A stretch of DNA of 64,000 nucleotides from CAZSBB01 sp964605235. Lineage in GTDB: Bacteria; Planctomycetota; Phycisphaerae; Phycisphaerales; Phycisphaeraceae. The notes beneath the pieces are model-generated. The model saw nothing but the letters and a program-made list of their open reading frames with translations, was not told the DNA's origin and made no database searches. This document shows positions 26,478 to 35,381 of the stretch, one piece after another (position 1 is the first letter of the stretch; the number at the start of each line of letters is the position of its first letter). The stretch spans positions 170,482 to 234,481 of the forward strand of contig CAZSBB010000002.1 of the NCBI GenBank assembly GCA_964605235.1, read 5' to 3'. Made by a program: the position numbers and the translations under genes.

Positions 26478-27983
26478 ATGCGTGTGAACGCCAACCGCGA
26501 CATCACCGCCCATGAACCAATCCTGCTGACGGGCGCAACGGGTTACATCGGCGGTCGTCTGCTGCCGGCCTTGCTGGAAAAGGGCTATGCGGTGCGTTGC
26601 CTGGCTCGACGGCCCGAACCTTTGCAGGCTCAGGCCAACGGCCGATTCGAGGTGGTCGCGGCAGACCTGACGCATCCGGCAAGCCTGGGTCCGGCCCTGA
26701 CGGGCGTGGGCACTGCGTTCTACCTCATCCATTCGATGGGTTCCGAGGGTGGGTTTGCCCAACAGGATCGCCAGGCGGCGACGAACTTCGCGCAGGCGGC
26801 CCGGGCGGCGAGGGTACGCCGGATCATCTATCTCGGTGGTCTCGGCGGCGACGAGCACCTCTCGCCGCACCTGGCGAGTCGACAGGAAGTCGGACAAATC
26901 CTCCGTGAATCGGGGGTGCCCACCATCGAGTTCCGCGCGTCGATCATCATTGGCTCGGGCAGTTTGTCCTTCGAGATGGTCCGGGCGCTGGTCACCCGCT
27001 TGCCGATCATGACCACCCCGAAATGGGTGCGCAGCCTGGCGCAGCCGATCGCGGTCGAGGACGTGCTGGCATACTGTCTGGCCGCCATCGAGCTGCCCGG
27101 GCACCGCAGCATGGTGTATGAGATCGGTGGCCCGGACCGCGTGTCCTATGCCGATCTGATGCGCGAGTATGGCCGACAGGTCGGACTCCGGCGGCTCATT
27201 ATTCCCGTGCCGGTGCTCAGCCCCGGGCTGTCGAGCCTCTGGCTCGGGCTGGTGACGCCGCTGTATGCCCGGGTGGGGCGAAAGCTGATCGAAAGCGTGA
27301 AACATGACACGGTGGTCAAAGATGATCGCGCCCTGCGCGACTTCGCAATCACGCCGCGGAGTCTGCGCGACGCCATCGCTCGAGCGCTGGCGAATGAAGA
27401 CCAGGCATATGCCCAGACCCGCTGGTCCGATGCACTGTCCGCAGCCGGCACGCCCACGAACTGGGGCGGCGTGCGGTTCGGCCGGCGGTTGATCGATCGC
27501 CGCCGCATCCGCGTCCATGTTCCGCCCGCCGCGGCTTTCGCCCCCCTCGAACGGATCGGGGGCCAGACCGGCTGGTATTACGCGAACTGGCTGTGGCAGC
27601 TGCGGGCGCTGATGGACCTGCTCTGCGGCGGGGTCGGCATGCGCCGCGGTCGGCCGCACCCCGAAAAACTGCAGGTCGGCGATGCCCTGGACTTCTGGCG
27701 GGTCGAAGCCATCGATCCGCCTGGGTTGCTGCGCCTGCGGGCCGAGATGAAACTCCCCGGCCGGGCCTGGCTGCAGTTTGAAGTGGAGCCCGCTGAGCAC
27801 AGTCAGGGAGCCTGGATCACCCAGACGGCCCTGTTCGATCCGGTGGGGCTGCTCGGACCACTTTACTGGTACATGGTCTGGCCGCTGCATCAGTGGGTGT
27901 TCGCGGGCATGCTGCGGGAAATCGCCCGCGCCTCCGCGCGGCTCAACGCGGCTTCAACGGAATCCGCGCCTCGCCAATCCTGA
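26478..27983 (+). CDS. SDR family NAD(P)-binding protein with DUF2867 domain
   Basis: 501 residues from the ATG at 26478. The N-terminal ~300 residues are an atypical SDR/NmrA-like Rossmann domain (ILLTGATGYIGGRLLPALLE, AFYLIHSMGS, RRIIYLGGLGG, SIIIGSGSLSFEMVRALV). The C-terminal ~170 residues are DUF2867 (WYYANWLWQLRALMDLLCGG, LQVGDALDFWRVEAIDPPGL, LFDPVGLLGPLYWYMVWPLH). This two-domain form is widespread and its substrate is unknown. The 16-bp gap from the DUF4838 gene suggests one operon. Confidence 0.85.
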   Translation: MRVNANRDITAHEPILLTGATGYIGGRLLPALLEKGYAVRCLARRPEPLQAQANGRFEVVAADLTHPASLGPALTGVGTAFYLIHSMGSEGGFAQQDRQAATNFAQAARAARVRRIIYLGGLGGDEHLSPHLASRQEVGQILRESGVPTIEFRASIIIGSGSLSFEMVRALVTRLPIMTTPKWVRSLAQPIAVEDVLAYCLAAIELPGHRSMVYEIGGPDRVSYADLMREYGRQVGLRRLIIPVPVLSPGLSSLWLGLVTPLYARVGRKLIESVKHDTVVKDDRALRDFAITPRSLRDAIARALANEDQAYAQTRWSDALSAAGTPTNWGGVRFGRRLIDRRRIRVHVPPAAAFAPLERIGGQTGWYYANWLWQLRALMDLLCGGVGMRRGRPHPEKLQVGDALDFWRVEAIDPPGLLRLRAEMKLPGRAWLQFEVEPAEHSQGAWITQTALFDPVGLLGPLYWYMVWPLHQWVFAGMLREIARASARLNAASTESAPRQS

Positions 27984-28084
27984 GAAACCCGGGCACGAAG
28001 GGGCTGTTGTCGCCCAGATACCGCGGCGGGCCGGGGAGGTCCCCCATGCTTTCCCCACACCCGGCTTCTGACTTCCACCCCCAG

Positions 28085-28500
28085 CTACGTCTTGGACAAG
28101 GCGAGCAAGGTCTGGTCATCAGCAGGCGCTTTGCCACCTGTGAAGCAGGCGATGGCATGCTCGCACCTCTCGACGACAGTGTCTGGCGTCGCGGGCTCGG
28201 GCACATCGCGCAGCACTTGATCCAGACGACTTTCGCCAAACCAGTCGCCCCGCGTCGACATCGCCTCGGTGATGCCATCGGTGTAGAGCAGCACGAGATC
28301 GCCGGGCGCGAGGTTGACGGTGCTCTGGGAATGCGTCACCGGGGCATCGAGAACCGCCAACGGCGTTGCGCTCGCCTCATTCAAGGGTACGACGCTGTGC
28401 GGCCGCGATCGAAGCAGTCGGGGCGGGTTATGTCCGGCGGATGCATAGGTCAATTTACCGGTGGTCTGGTCGAGTGTGCAGGCGAAGGCGGTGATGACCC
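28085..28500 (-). pseudogene. SpoIIE/PP2C phosphatase, 5' end lost
   Basis: Only the last ~138 residues remain: ITAFACTLDQTTGKLTYASA, AGHNPPRLL, APGDLVLLYTDGITEAM and APADDQTLLALSKT, i.e. the C-terminal half of a SpoIIE (RsbU-type) phosphatase catalytic domain. The N-terminal metal-binding half is missing. Before residue ~31 of the open frame the sequence stops resembling the family, at about position 28,500, exactly where an unrelated fragment on the plus strand begins. This is interpreted as a truncation by recombination at an island boundary. Confidence 0.75.
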
Positions 28501-28662
28501 GAGGGCCAGGAGCCGCGCATCGGCGACTTGCCGACACGAGTGCTGGCGACGGCCAAGTGGTGGGAGGACTATCAACCCGGCGAACCACCTGCCAAGGAAT
28601 GCCCTCAGTGCCATGCGGTGATCTCTACATCCAGCAGGCGATTTGATGCTGTGCCACAATGA
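28498..28662 (+). pseudogene. Orphan C-terminal gene fragment ending at the NACHT start
   Basis: The plus frame is open only from 28498 and ends with TGA at 28660-28662, giving ~54 codons that look like true coding sequence: RIGDLPTRVLATAKWWEDYQ, then KECPQCHAVIS with a CxxC pair. It has no start codon of its own and begins at the point where the SpoIIE gene is cut. Its stop overlaps the ATG of the NACHT gene (ATGA), suggesting it was once the upstream, translationally coupled gene. The family is not recognised. Confidence 0.5.
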
Positions 28663-31600
28663 GTTCAATCGGACTTGGCGTTCACCTACATGCGACGGGT
28701 GATGCGTTTGTTCCAGACGGTCAGATACGTGACAATGCGTATATGAGCACGTGGCAAAGATTCTGGTGCCCGATCGATGGCTCCTACAGCTTGGCTGATG
28801 GCGGATTCCTCGTGGATCCAGAGGGAGAGCATTCCAGCATCTATCAGCCGGATGCGGTGGCTTTCGCTTCCATCGCACATTTACCAGTCCTCGCGCTGCT
28901 GGGAGAGCCAGGCATCGGCAAATCCACGGCCATCAAGTCAGTCGCAGATGCGTTGAAGACGGAATGCGCCACCACAAGCGAAAATTTCTTGGCAATCGAT
29001 CTGTGCGAGTATGGCAGTGAAGATCGTCTCGAACGGCATATCGTGGAGTCTGACCAGTTCCAGCGGTGGTCAAACAAGGATGGAGTCCTCCATCTTGTAC
29101 TCGACAGCCTCGACGAATGCCGAATCCGCATCCCCAACGTCGCAGCACTGCTTCTTGGCCTTTTCCGCGCCCACAGCACAGTCTTACCCCGGCTGCGTCT
29201 CCGCATCGCATGTCGTACTGCAGATTGGCCATCCCAGCTCACGGCGGGATTGCGCGAACTGTGGGGATCAGATGACTTCGCGGTTTATGAACTGCTCCCA
29301 CTGCGCCGGCAAGATGTGGCTGACGCTGCGAGAAGTGCTGGGATCGACGAGGACGAGTTCATCACTGCTGTTCATAAAGCGAATGCGCAGCCCCTCGCAA
29401 TCAAACCCATTACGTTGCGCTTCCTGATCGATCTGTTCGAGATCGGCAAAGGTCTTCCTGCCACGCAGACTGCCCTTTACGAGTCAGGGTGTCGCCGCCT
29501 TTGTACCGAAAGCAGCGCTAGTCGGAGAGACGCTGGACATCTGGGATCGCTCGATCCCGACCAACGGCTCGCGGTTGCCTCACGGGTTGCTGCTCTTATG
29601 ACGTTGTGTCGAAAGACGATGATTGCTGTCGACTCGCTCGGTGAAGTGCAATCACCGGATATCATGCCGCTCACCGCGGCAACGGGTGGCACCGAGCCTG
29701 TCAAAGGCAACTACCTGGCAGTTACGGAGGCGGAACTTCGAGAAGTTCTGGCAACCGGGCTGTTCTCCGGGCGAGGAACTGGCCTGCTGGGATTCGCCCA
29801 CCAGACATACGCGGAGTACCTTGCAGCCAGATATCTGGCTACGCATAGCCTCGATCTGACGCAGATGTCCAGTCTGGTCTGCCATCCAGGTGACATCACT
29901 CGGCCGGTTGTTCCTCAACTCGCAGAACTCGCGGGTTGGCTCGCAAGCATGAGCCGACAAGTATTCCGGCATCTCATGACGACTGATCCAGTCGTTCTCC
30001 TGCGTAGTGACGCAGCAACAGCCGACAATGCAGATCGAGCTGCTCTGATCGAAGCGGTCCTCCAGAAGCTAGACGATGTCGAAGTAGACGATAGAGAGTG
30101 GTCCCTGCGCGAGCGGTGTGCCCGCTTCATGCACCCCGGGCTTGTAGCGCAGCTTCAGCCCTACATTGTGGACAAGACCAAAGACGTCGTGGCGCGTCGG
30201 GCCGCGATCGATATTGCAGAGGCCGGCGAGCTGGATGACTTGCAGGATACGCTTGTGGCGGTTGCACTTGATACCTCCGACGTGCATCACATCCGTGACC
30301 AGGCAGCCCACGCAATCGCAGAGATTGGCGATGATGCACATCGCCGACAGATTCTCCCACTCGTGACAGCCGACGAAGCGGAAGACCCCGATGACCAGTT
30401 GCGCGGGTGTGCGATGCGTGCGCTGTGGTCCAGACGCCTAATCGCACTCGATGATCTCCTTGCTGCTATTCGATCGCCCCGGCGGCAGAGCTTCATGGGC
30501 AGCTATGACCTCTTCATGGTGCAGGATTTCGTTACGCAGCTGACACCAGATGAAATTCCCCGTGTACTAGACTGGTTGTGCAATCACCACGAAGATGATC
30601 CGGATGATTCCAGTGTCGGACTCCGTCGCCTATCAGATAGCGTAGTGTCGCTGGCCGTCGAACGTTTAGATGACGCATCTACGCGAGTAGCGTTGGCCAA
30701 GTATGCGCTCCAAAAACTGGAAGAGCGAGATAGCGTCTACTCAAGTCTCGCCGATGACGCTGAACCTAAGAAGCTGCGGGAAGATAGGGATCGACGACGC
30801 AAGCTCGTACATGAGATTGTCCGGCAGATGAATAGCGTGGAGAAGGACGCAGCGTTCCTCGTGAGGTCTCCATCGGCGCTGGTAACAAACGACGACCTGC
30901 GGTGGCTGCTTGATCAGGCGATCGGCGCGTCAGAGTCCCAGTTGGCCCAGCGTTATGCTCACTTGGCACGCTATGTGTTCAGCATCCAGGCCGCAGCAGA
31001 TATCGAATGCATCATTGACGCGGCTGGGCGCTCGCCTGCGATTTACTCCGTGTTCGAGCCGTTTCTCTGTCCGATTGAATTAGGGTCGGAGAAGGCGGAT
31101 GATCTCCGGCAGAAACATAAGGCTCACCAGGACATGATGTCTCGCCGTAGGGAGCCCGAGCCGGTTGACCCTCCAATGACTGAGCATGTCAAGACATGGC
31201 TGGGGCGATGTGAATTAGGCGAGGTCGATGCATGGTGGCAACTCAATCACTGCATGTTATTTGACAAGTCGGGCCAAGCTGGGGGGAGAAATGATCTTGA
31301 GGATGATCTGCGAGAGTTGCCGGGATGGAAGGACGCCAGTCCCGACACACGTCACCGTATCGTGGAGGCTGCAAAGGTTGCTCTGCGTGACTGCGAACCG
31401 AACAACTCGACTTGGCTGGGAACAAACACATTGCATAGACCTGCATGCGCCGGCTATCGCGCGCTTGTCCTTCTGGCACATGAAGAGCCGGAAGCACTTA
31501 GAGGCCTACCCGCCGCGATCTGGGCCAAATGGGCTGCCAGCGTCCTTGGGTTTCCCGTGTCTGTCGGCATAGTAGGCAATGAACAGCCAGCCCTGGACTT

Positions 31601-32999
31601 AGCGGCAATGACCTACGCAAATGCACCCGAAGCCACCATCGACGCCTTGTTAGCCATTATCGATAAGGAGAATGGGCAGGATGAGCATGGGCATCTGTTC
31701 ATTCTGCGCAAGATGCAGAACTGTTGGGATGATTGTCTGTGCTGCGCAATGCTCGAGAAGGCGAAGGATGCGAATCTGAAGCCAAGCTGCGTCGGCGATC
31801 TCCTGAAGGAATTGCTTGAACGTGGATGTGCTGAAGCAAAGGCGTTTGCACAGTCATTCGTCACGGTGCCAGTTCCGACCGAGGAGAATGAACGCCTGCT
31901 CGCACGCGAGGCCGCCATCGCGCTTATCGAGCATGCAGACGACGCGGGATGGCCTGTGGTGTGGCCGGCTTGTACGGCTGATCAACAGTTTGGCCGATCA
32001 ATTCTGGAAGCCATTGCGCAATGGGACCGACGCAACGGCGGCCTGACAGGCCAATTGACCGAGGATCAGTTGGCAGCGCTATATGTGTGGCTCGCACGCG
32101 AGTACCCACACTCAGAGGACCCAAGACATGACGGGGCACATTGTGTCGATCGTCGTGAAGCCGTGGCCCATTTTCGAGATGGTGTATTGAGGGCAATCGA
32201 AGAGCGTGGCACCGTCGGTGCGGTGTCAGCTATACGGAAGATTGCCGGAGAACTGCCGAACTTGGGGTGGCTTAGGTACACACTTGTATCGGCAAAGCAC
32301 CGGATGCTCCGCCAAAGCTGGTTGCCGCCACTACCCGAGGAGGTCTTGAGGCTGTGTGCGAAGCCATCGTCACGGTTGGTAAGGACTGCCTCGGAGTTGC
32401 AGGATGTGTTGCTTGAAGTGTTTGAGGAGATCGATCAGGAGCTTCAGGGCGAAACACCAGCCGCGCCGGAAGTCTGGAACCTGCCCACGAGCAGAACAGA
32501 CAAGACACCTATCCGACCCAAGGATGAGAATCGGTTTTCGGATTGGCTGAAGCTTCGACTCGACGCCAAATTCAATGGGCGTGGTATCGTCTCATTACGG
32601 GAGGTGGAGATTAGGAGAGGAGAGGGGGTTGGCGACACCAGAAGCCCCGGCGAGCGCACGGATATTCACGTCACTGGCCTTATGCCAGAGGCATCTGAGG
32701 GAACCTTCGATACCGCGCGGGTTGTCGTTGAGGTGAAAGGCTGCTGGCATTCCGAGGTCCAGACGGCGATGGAGACCCAACTCGTGAATCGTTACCTTGC
32801 CGACAATGCGTGCCAGCATGGTATCTATCTTGTCGGGTGGTATATGTGTGGTCAGTGGGATGACTCCGATCAGAGGAAGTCGGCAACGCCTGGCTGGACG
32901 ATCGATCAGGCGAGACAATACCTCGATCAGCAAGCGAGTGGACTTTGCACCAGCCAACGCCGCATTCGGGCCTTCGTGCTGAATGCGGCTCTTCGGTGA
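28659..32999 (+). CDS. NACHT-type STAND NTPase with C-terminal PD-(D/E)xK-like nuclease domain, putative anti-phage protein
   Basis: 1446 residues (alternative ATG at 28743). Walker A GEPGIGKST at 82-90 and Walker B LHLVLDSLDE at 144-153. FAHQTYAEYLAARYL at 379-393 is the C-terminal signature of bacterial NACHT modules. Residues ~480-1290 are long alpha-helical, HEAT-like repeats (ARRAAIDIAEAGELDDL, IRDQAAHAIAEIGDDA). The C-terminus (~1310-1446) has D1335, VVVEVKG with E1358 and K1360, and Q1374, matching the D...ExK...Q pattern of restriction-endonuclease-like folds. STAND NTPases with nuclease effectors act as phage sensors that oligomerise and then cut DNA; that role is inferred. Base composition is clearly less GC-rich than the left part of the window. 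Confidence 0.8.
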   Translation: MSSIGLGVHLHATGDAFVPDGQIRDNAYMSTWQRFWCPIDGSYSLADGGFLVDPEGEHSSIYQPDAVAFASIAHLPVLALLGEPGIGKSTAIKSVADALKTECATTSENFLAIDLCEYGSEDRLERHIVESDQFQRWSNKDGVLHLVLDSLDECRIRIPNVAALLLGLFRAHSTVLPRLRLRIACRTADWPSQLTAGLRELWGSDDFAVYELLPLRRQDVADAARSAGIDEDEFITAVHKANAQPLAIKPITLRFLIDLFEIGKGLPATQTALYESGCRRLCTESSASRRDAGHLGSLDPDQRLAVASRVAALMTLCRKTMIAVDSLGEVQSPDIMPLTAATGGTEPVKGNYLAVTEAELREVLATGLFSGRGTGLLGFAHQTYAEYLAARYLATHSLDLTQMSSLVCHPGDITRPVVPQLAELAGWLASMSRQVFRHLMTTDPVVLLRSDAATADNADRAALIEAVLQKLDDVEVDDREWSLRERCARFMHPGLVAQLQPYIVDKTKDVVARRAAIDIAEAGELDDLQDTLVAVALDTSDVHHIRDQAAHAIAEIGDDAHRRQILPLVTADEAEDPDDQLRGCAMRALWSRRLIALDDLLAAIRSPRRQSFMGSYDLFMVQDFVTQLTPDEIPRVLDWLCNHHEDDPDDSSVGLRRLSDSVVSLAVERLDDASTRVALAKYALQKLEERDSVYSSLADDAEPKKLREDRDRRRKLVHEIVRQMNSVEKDAAFLVRSPSALVTNDDLRWLLDQAIGASESQLAQRYAHLARYVFSIQAAADIECIIDAAGRSPAIYSVFEPFLCPIELGSEKADDLRQKHKAHQDMMSRRREPEPVDPPMTEHVKTWLGRCELGEVDAWWQLNHCMLFDKSGQAGGRNDLEDDLRELPGWKDASPDTRHRIVEAAKVALRDCEPNNSTWLGTNTLHRPACAGYRALVLLAHEEPEALRGLPAAIWAKWAASVLGFPVSVGIVGNEQPALDLAAMTYANAPEATIDALLAIIDKENGQDEHGHLFILRKMQNCWDDCLCCAMLEKAKDANLKPSCVGDLLKELLERGCAEAKAFAQSFVTVPVPTEENERLLAREAAIALIEHADDAGWPVVWPACTADQQFGRSILEAIAQWDRRNGGLTGQLTEDQLAALYVWLAREYPHSEDPRHDGAHCVDRREAVAHFRDGVLRAIEERGTVGAVSAIRKIAGELPNLGWLRYTLVSAKHRMLRQSWLPPLPEEVLRLCAKPSSRLVRTASELQDVLLEVFEEIDQELQGETPAAPEVWNLPTSRTDKTPIRPKDENRFSDWLKLRLDAKFNGRGIVSLREVEIRRGEGVGDTRSPGERTDIHVTGLMPEASEGTFDTARVVVEVKGCWHSEVQTAMETQLVNRYLADNACQHGIYLVGWYMCGQWDDSDQRKSATPGWTIDQARQYLDQQASGLCTSQRRIRAFVLNAALR

Positions 33000-33301
33000 T
33001 CGTGGCTTCTTGACGAGGTCCAGGACATGGATGACCGGAGACGCACACTGTGCGCGTGTCTGGCAGTTGCGGGGCATCCAAGAGGACATGGGTTCGAAAT
33101 CGCTGCGAGGCCCAAAGCGAACGCGGCTGTTAACCAGTCTCGCCTTGTTCAACAGAGAGCGCGAGAGTTCGGGGCGTTGCTTTTGGCCAACGGTGACAAC
33201 CGTGACGGTTGATCTCGGACCCCAAAGTCTCGCCCGCGAACCGGAGAGCGCCGGCGGAATGGGACGGCTCGCGTAACCCTTTGACCCCAACGGGATACGA
33301 C

Positions 33302-33331
33302 AACGCCCGACGGCTGATGCCATCGGGCGTT
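33302..33331 (+). terminator. Strong hairpin, possible terminator
   Basis: AACGCCCGACGGC / TGAT / GCCATCGGGCGTT: a 13-bp stem with one mismatch and a 4-base loop, followed by TTGCGTT. It lies 300 bp after the NACHT stop codon, so it may end that transcript or the convergent TPR transcript. There is no long U-run. Confidence 0.45.
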
Positions 33332-33378
33332 TGCGTTAACGGGATCACCGGCTGAAGTTCGCTGCGGCGATTAAAGCT

Positions 33379-33525
33379 CCCCGAGTCGAACGGGTTTCAA
33401 ACGCCGGCTCTCTTGTAACCTATTGATAGAACGTATCTTGAGATTTTAACAAGACGAGAGCGAGAGCTCTCGCGCCGTGCGAGCAAATTCCGAACACGGG
33501 GCGCTCTCGCAACCGGCGGGTTAAC
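33379..33525. repeat. Repeat R1 flanking the AbiE module
   Basis: Starts with the 24-bp block CCCCGAGTCGAACGGG-TTTCAAAC, which is identical in R2, and ends with a conserved stretch ATTCCGAACAC...GCGCTCTCGCAACCGG...GGTTAAC. The middle is diverged but keeps TTTAACAAG. It contains the internal palindrome GCGAGAGCTCTCGC. It lies directly after the stop codon of the TPR gene. R2 is at 36312-36459 in the same orientation. Confidence 0.75.
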
Positions 33526-33533
33526 ACCGTCTA

Positions 33534-34307
33534 CTACCCGCCGATGACAATAGCTTGAAGCCATCGCTTCGATTTCGGATGCTTCTTCCACGCTTCCCAG
33601 AGCGTGTCAGCGCAGAAGACGGCCTCGGTATCCTCGCCCGGCGAGTAGTGACCTGGGCGCGTTCGTGGTCGACGCTTTTGGCCAGCCAGGTACTGCTCAA
33701 CATGCGCGTTCTGCTTACGCGCCTCCTGAAGCAGGGCCACCGCGTTGTCCTCGTCGCCGGTGGCGTGGGCGAGCAACACCCGCGCCCAACAGGACACGGC
33801 CATCCAATCGTCCTCATATCGCTTCAATAGTTCTGCCGCCTCGTTGTAACGCTTTCGCTGGAGATGGCAGCCGACCAATATGTCGCGGATGCCCTGATTA
33901 TCGTTCGGGTTCAGATCGAGCATTTCCTCATGGATCGTGATCGCCTCGTCAATATGCTCAGGCGTGCCCCACTCCACGAGCGAATGAGCGAGTCTGGCCA
34001 TGGCGCGCATGAACGGACGCGTCTCGATCAGACCCCAGAAATGGCCGCGTTCACGCTTGAAGCATTTCGGCCCCAGGTCCCGTCGCCCTGCGGCAACAGC
34101 GTTGCGCATGGCGTCGACGTGGTCTTTCACGATGTGGCATTCCAAATCGGCAAGCATCGCCAGAGCATCGACGCAGTCGGGGTAGATGCTCAGCGCCCGG
34201 CGGCATAACGCGGCAGCCTGCTCGTTATCACGACCGAGCAGATCCATCGCATTCCACATCAGTTCCTGGGCTTGATCGCGCGGTGTTTGTGCGTCATCGA
34301 AAATCAT
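33534..34307 (-). CDS. Tetratricopeptide-like repeat protein
   Basis: 257 residues from the ATG at 34307 (ATG 34325 and GTG 34340 also possible). TPR-like helix pairs: NEQAAALCRRALSIYPDCVD, IDEAITIHEEMLDLNPNDNQ, YNEAAELLKRYEDDWMAVSC. The spacing recalls ST7-like proteins. The last ~40 residues (DTLWEAWKKHPKSKRWLQAI) form a separate tail. It sits downstream of abiEi-abiEii on the same strand and inside the repeats R1/R2, so it may be an accessory to that module or simply cargo. Function unknown. Confidence 0.7.
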   Translation of the reverse strand: MIFDDAQTPRDQAQELMWNAMDLLGRDNEQAAALCRRALSIYPDCVDALAMLADLECHIVKDHVDAMRNAVAAGRRDLGPKCFKRERGHFWGLIETRPFMRAMARLAHSLVEWGTPEHIDEAITIHEEMLDLNPNDNQGIRDILVGCHLQRKRYNEAAELLKRYEDDWMAVSCWARVLLAHATGDEDNAVALLQEARKQNAHVEQYLAGQKRRPRTRPGHYSPGEDTEAVFCADTLWEAWKKHPKSKRWLQAIVIGG

Positions 34308-34466
34308 GCGGCCATTCTGACCCATGCACCATGCGAGCACAACACACCATCGCCAGCACCCGAGTCGATCCCTCGTGGTATCACGATTCGTCGGTCCAAA
34401 TGTTGTTTTGACCGACGTTTTGTGACATCACGACGGCAACCATCCGAGAAGCCGTCGCGCGCAGAA

Positions 34467-35381
34467 TCACTGCCATGTTCCACCCACAAGCCATCGCCGG
34501 TCAAAGTCTCGTTGCTCGGCGAGCGCATGGGCGACCGGTTGCAGGAACTGGCGCACACGCGCGATCACGGCTGCGAATTCGGGAGGGGCCGGGGCGACGC
34601 GGCTGTTTTTGATGAAGCCCTTCCACTGCGCCACCTTGGCCGGCGTCGTGATGAAGCGCTCACTGAAACAGACCGGCTCGATCTCGATCGTGGTTTGGCG
34701 ACGGTCAAAGGTGGCTCGGATCGCGTCTGCCAGCGACCGGCCGTCGAAGGCAAAATTCTGCGCCAGCACCCATACGTCGAAGAAGTCCCGCATCCGGCTG
34801 TTGAGTTCGCCGTGCTTGATCATGGCTTCGAACTTTTCGGCCACGGCCGTCTCGCGGTTGTAGGCCATGAGCTGCGGCGGCGAATGGCCAAGCACGCTGG
34901 GGTAGGTGATGGGCACGGAGGCCGGTGTGATCACATCGCTGAATCCAAAGTCGATCTGCATCGCCAGCGGCACCTTGCCGAAGTGCCCTTTGAATAGGGC
35001 GCGGACACCCTCATACTCGGCATCTTCGGCGATACGCCGGGCCATCACGGTTTCCGGGACGAAAACCAGGCCATCATCCTCAACGGCGACGGCGCAGACG
35101 GCGCGAACCACTTCAGCGATCCGGTCCAGATCGTTGCTGAGCTTACCCAGCAGGTCGATGTCGCGCGTGACCCGCGTCACCGGCGCATTCCAGACGTTGA
35201 GCATCAGCCCGCCCTTGAGCACAACGCGGTCGGCATATGGCGATTGAGAGAGGCGATACAAGAACCGCTCAATGGCGTAGTACAGGACCAGATCATTGAA
35301 CGCGCGGCCGGTCTGCTTCGAGGCATTGAGCAGCCGCTGATGAATCGACGCCACGATGTTCTTTGGCGACCGGTCTGTCAT
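34467..35381 (-). CDS. AbiEii/AbiGii-type nucleotidyltransferase toxin
   Basis: 304 residues. Nucleotidyltransferase core: VLKGGLMLNVW (K56-G57-G58) and TRDIDLLGK (D74, D76), the metal-binding acidic pair. MQIDFGFSD gives a further Asp, and ETAVAEKFEAMIKHGELNSR is the conserved AbiEii motif. AbiEii toxins of type IV abortive-infection systems modify tRNAs with nucleotides and halt growth on phage attack. The start overlaps the antitoxin stop codon by 4 bp (ATGA), so translation is coupled. Confidence 0.92.
   Translation of the reverse strand: MTDRSPKNIVASIHQRLLNASKQTGRAFNDLVLYYAIERFLYRLSQSPYADRVVLKGGLMLNVWNAPVTRVTRDIDLLGKLSNDLDRIAEVVRAVCAVAVEDDGLVFVPETVMARRIAEDAEYEGVRALFKGHFGKVPLAMQIDFGFSDVITPASVPITYPSVLGHSPPQLMAYNRETAVAEKFEAMIKHGELNSRMRDFFDVWVLAQNFAFDGRSLADAIRATFDRRQTTIEIEPVCFSERFITTPAKVAQWKGFIKNSRVAPAPPEFAAVIARVRQFLQPVAHALAEQRDFDRRWLVGGTWQ

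Larger units (their letters stand above)
33000..33533. other. Intergenic stretch with hairpin and repeat R1
   Basis: 534 bases between the convergent NACHT and TPR genes. It contains the hairpin at 33302-33331 and repeat R1 at 33379-33525, with several TTAAC motifs (e.g. 33132, 33336). I see no gene. Confidence 0.6.

Noticed and set aside
26376..27890. 504-codon minus frame under the SDR-DUF2867 gene
   Set aside because: Shadow frame; the plus strand carries a clear Rossmann motif and DUF2867.
28085..28588. An intact small phosphatase using the start at 28588
   Set aside because: Residues 1-30 of that frame are antisense to the plus-strand fragment and show no SpoIIE similarity, and half the catalytic domain is missing.
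33379..33402. tRNA gene or tRNA 3' end in R1 and R2
   Set aside because: A T-arm-like loop (TTCGACT) with a short stem is present on the minus strand, but no acceptor stem, D-arm or anticodon arm can be built around it.
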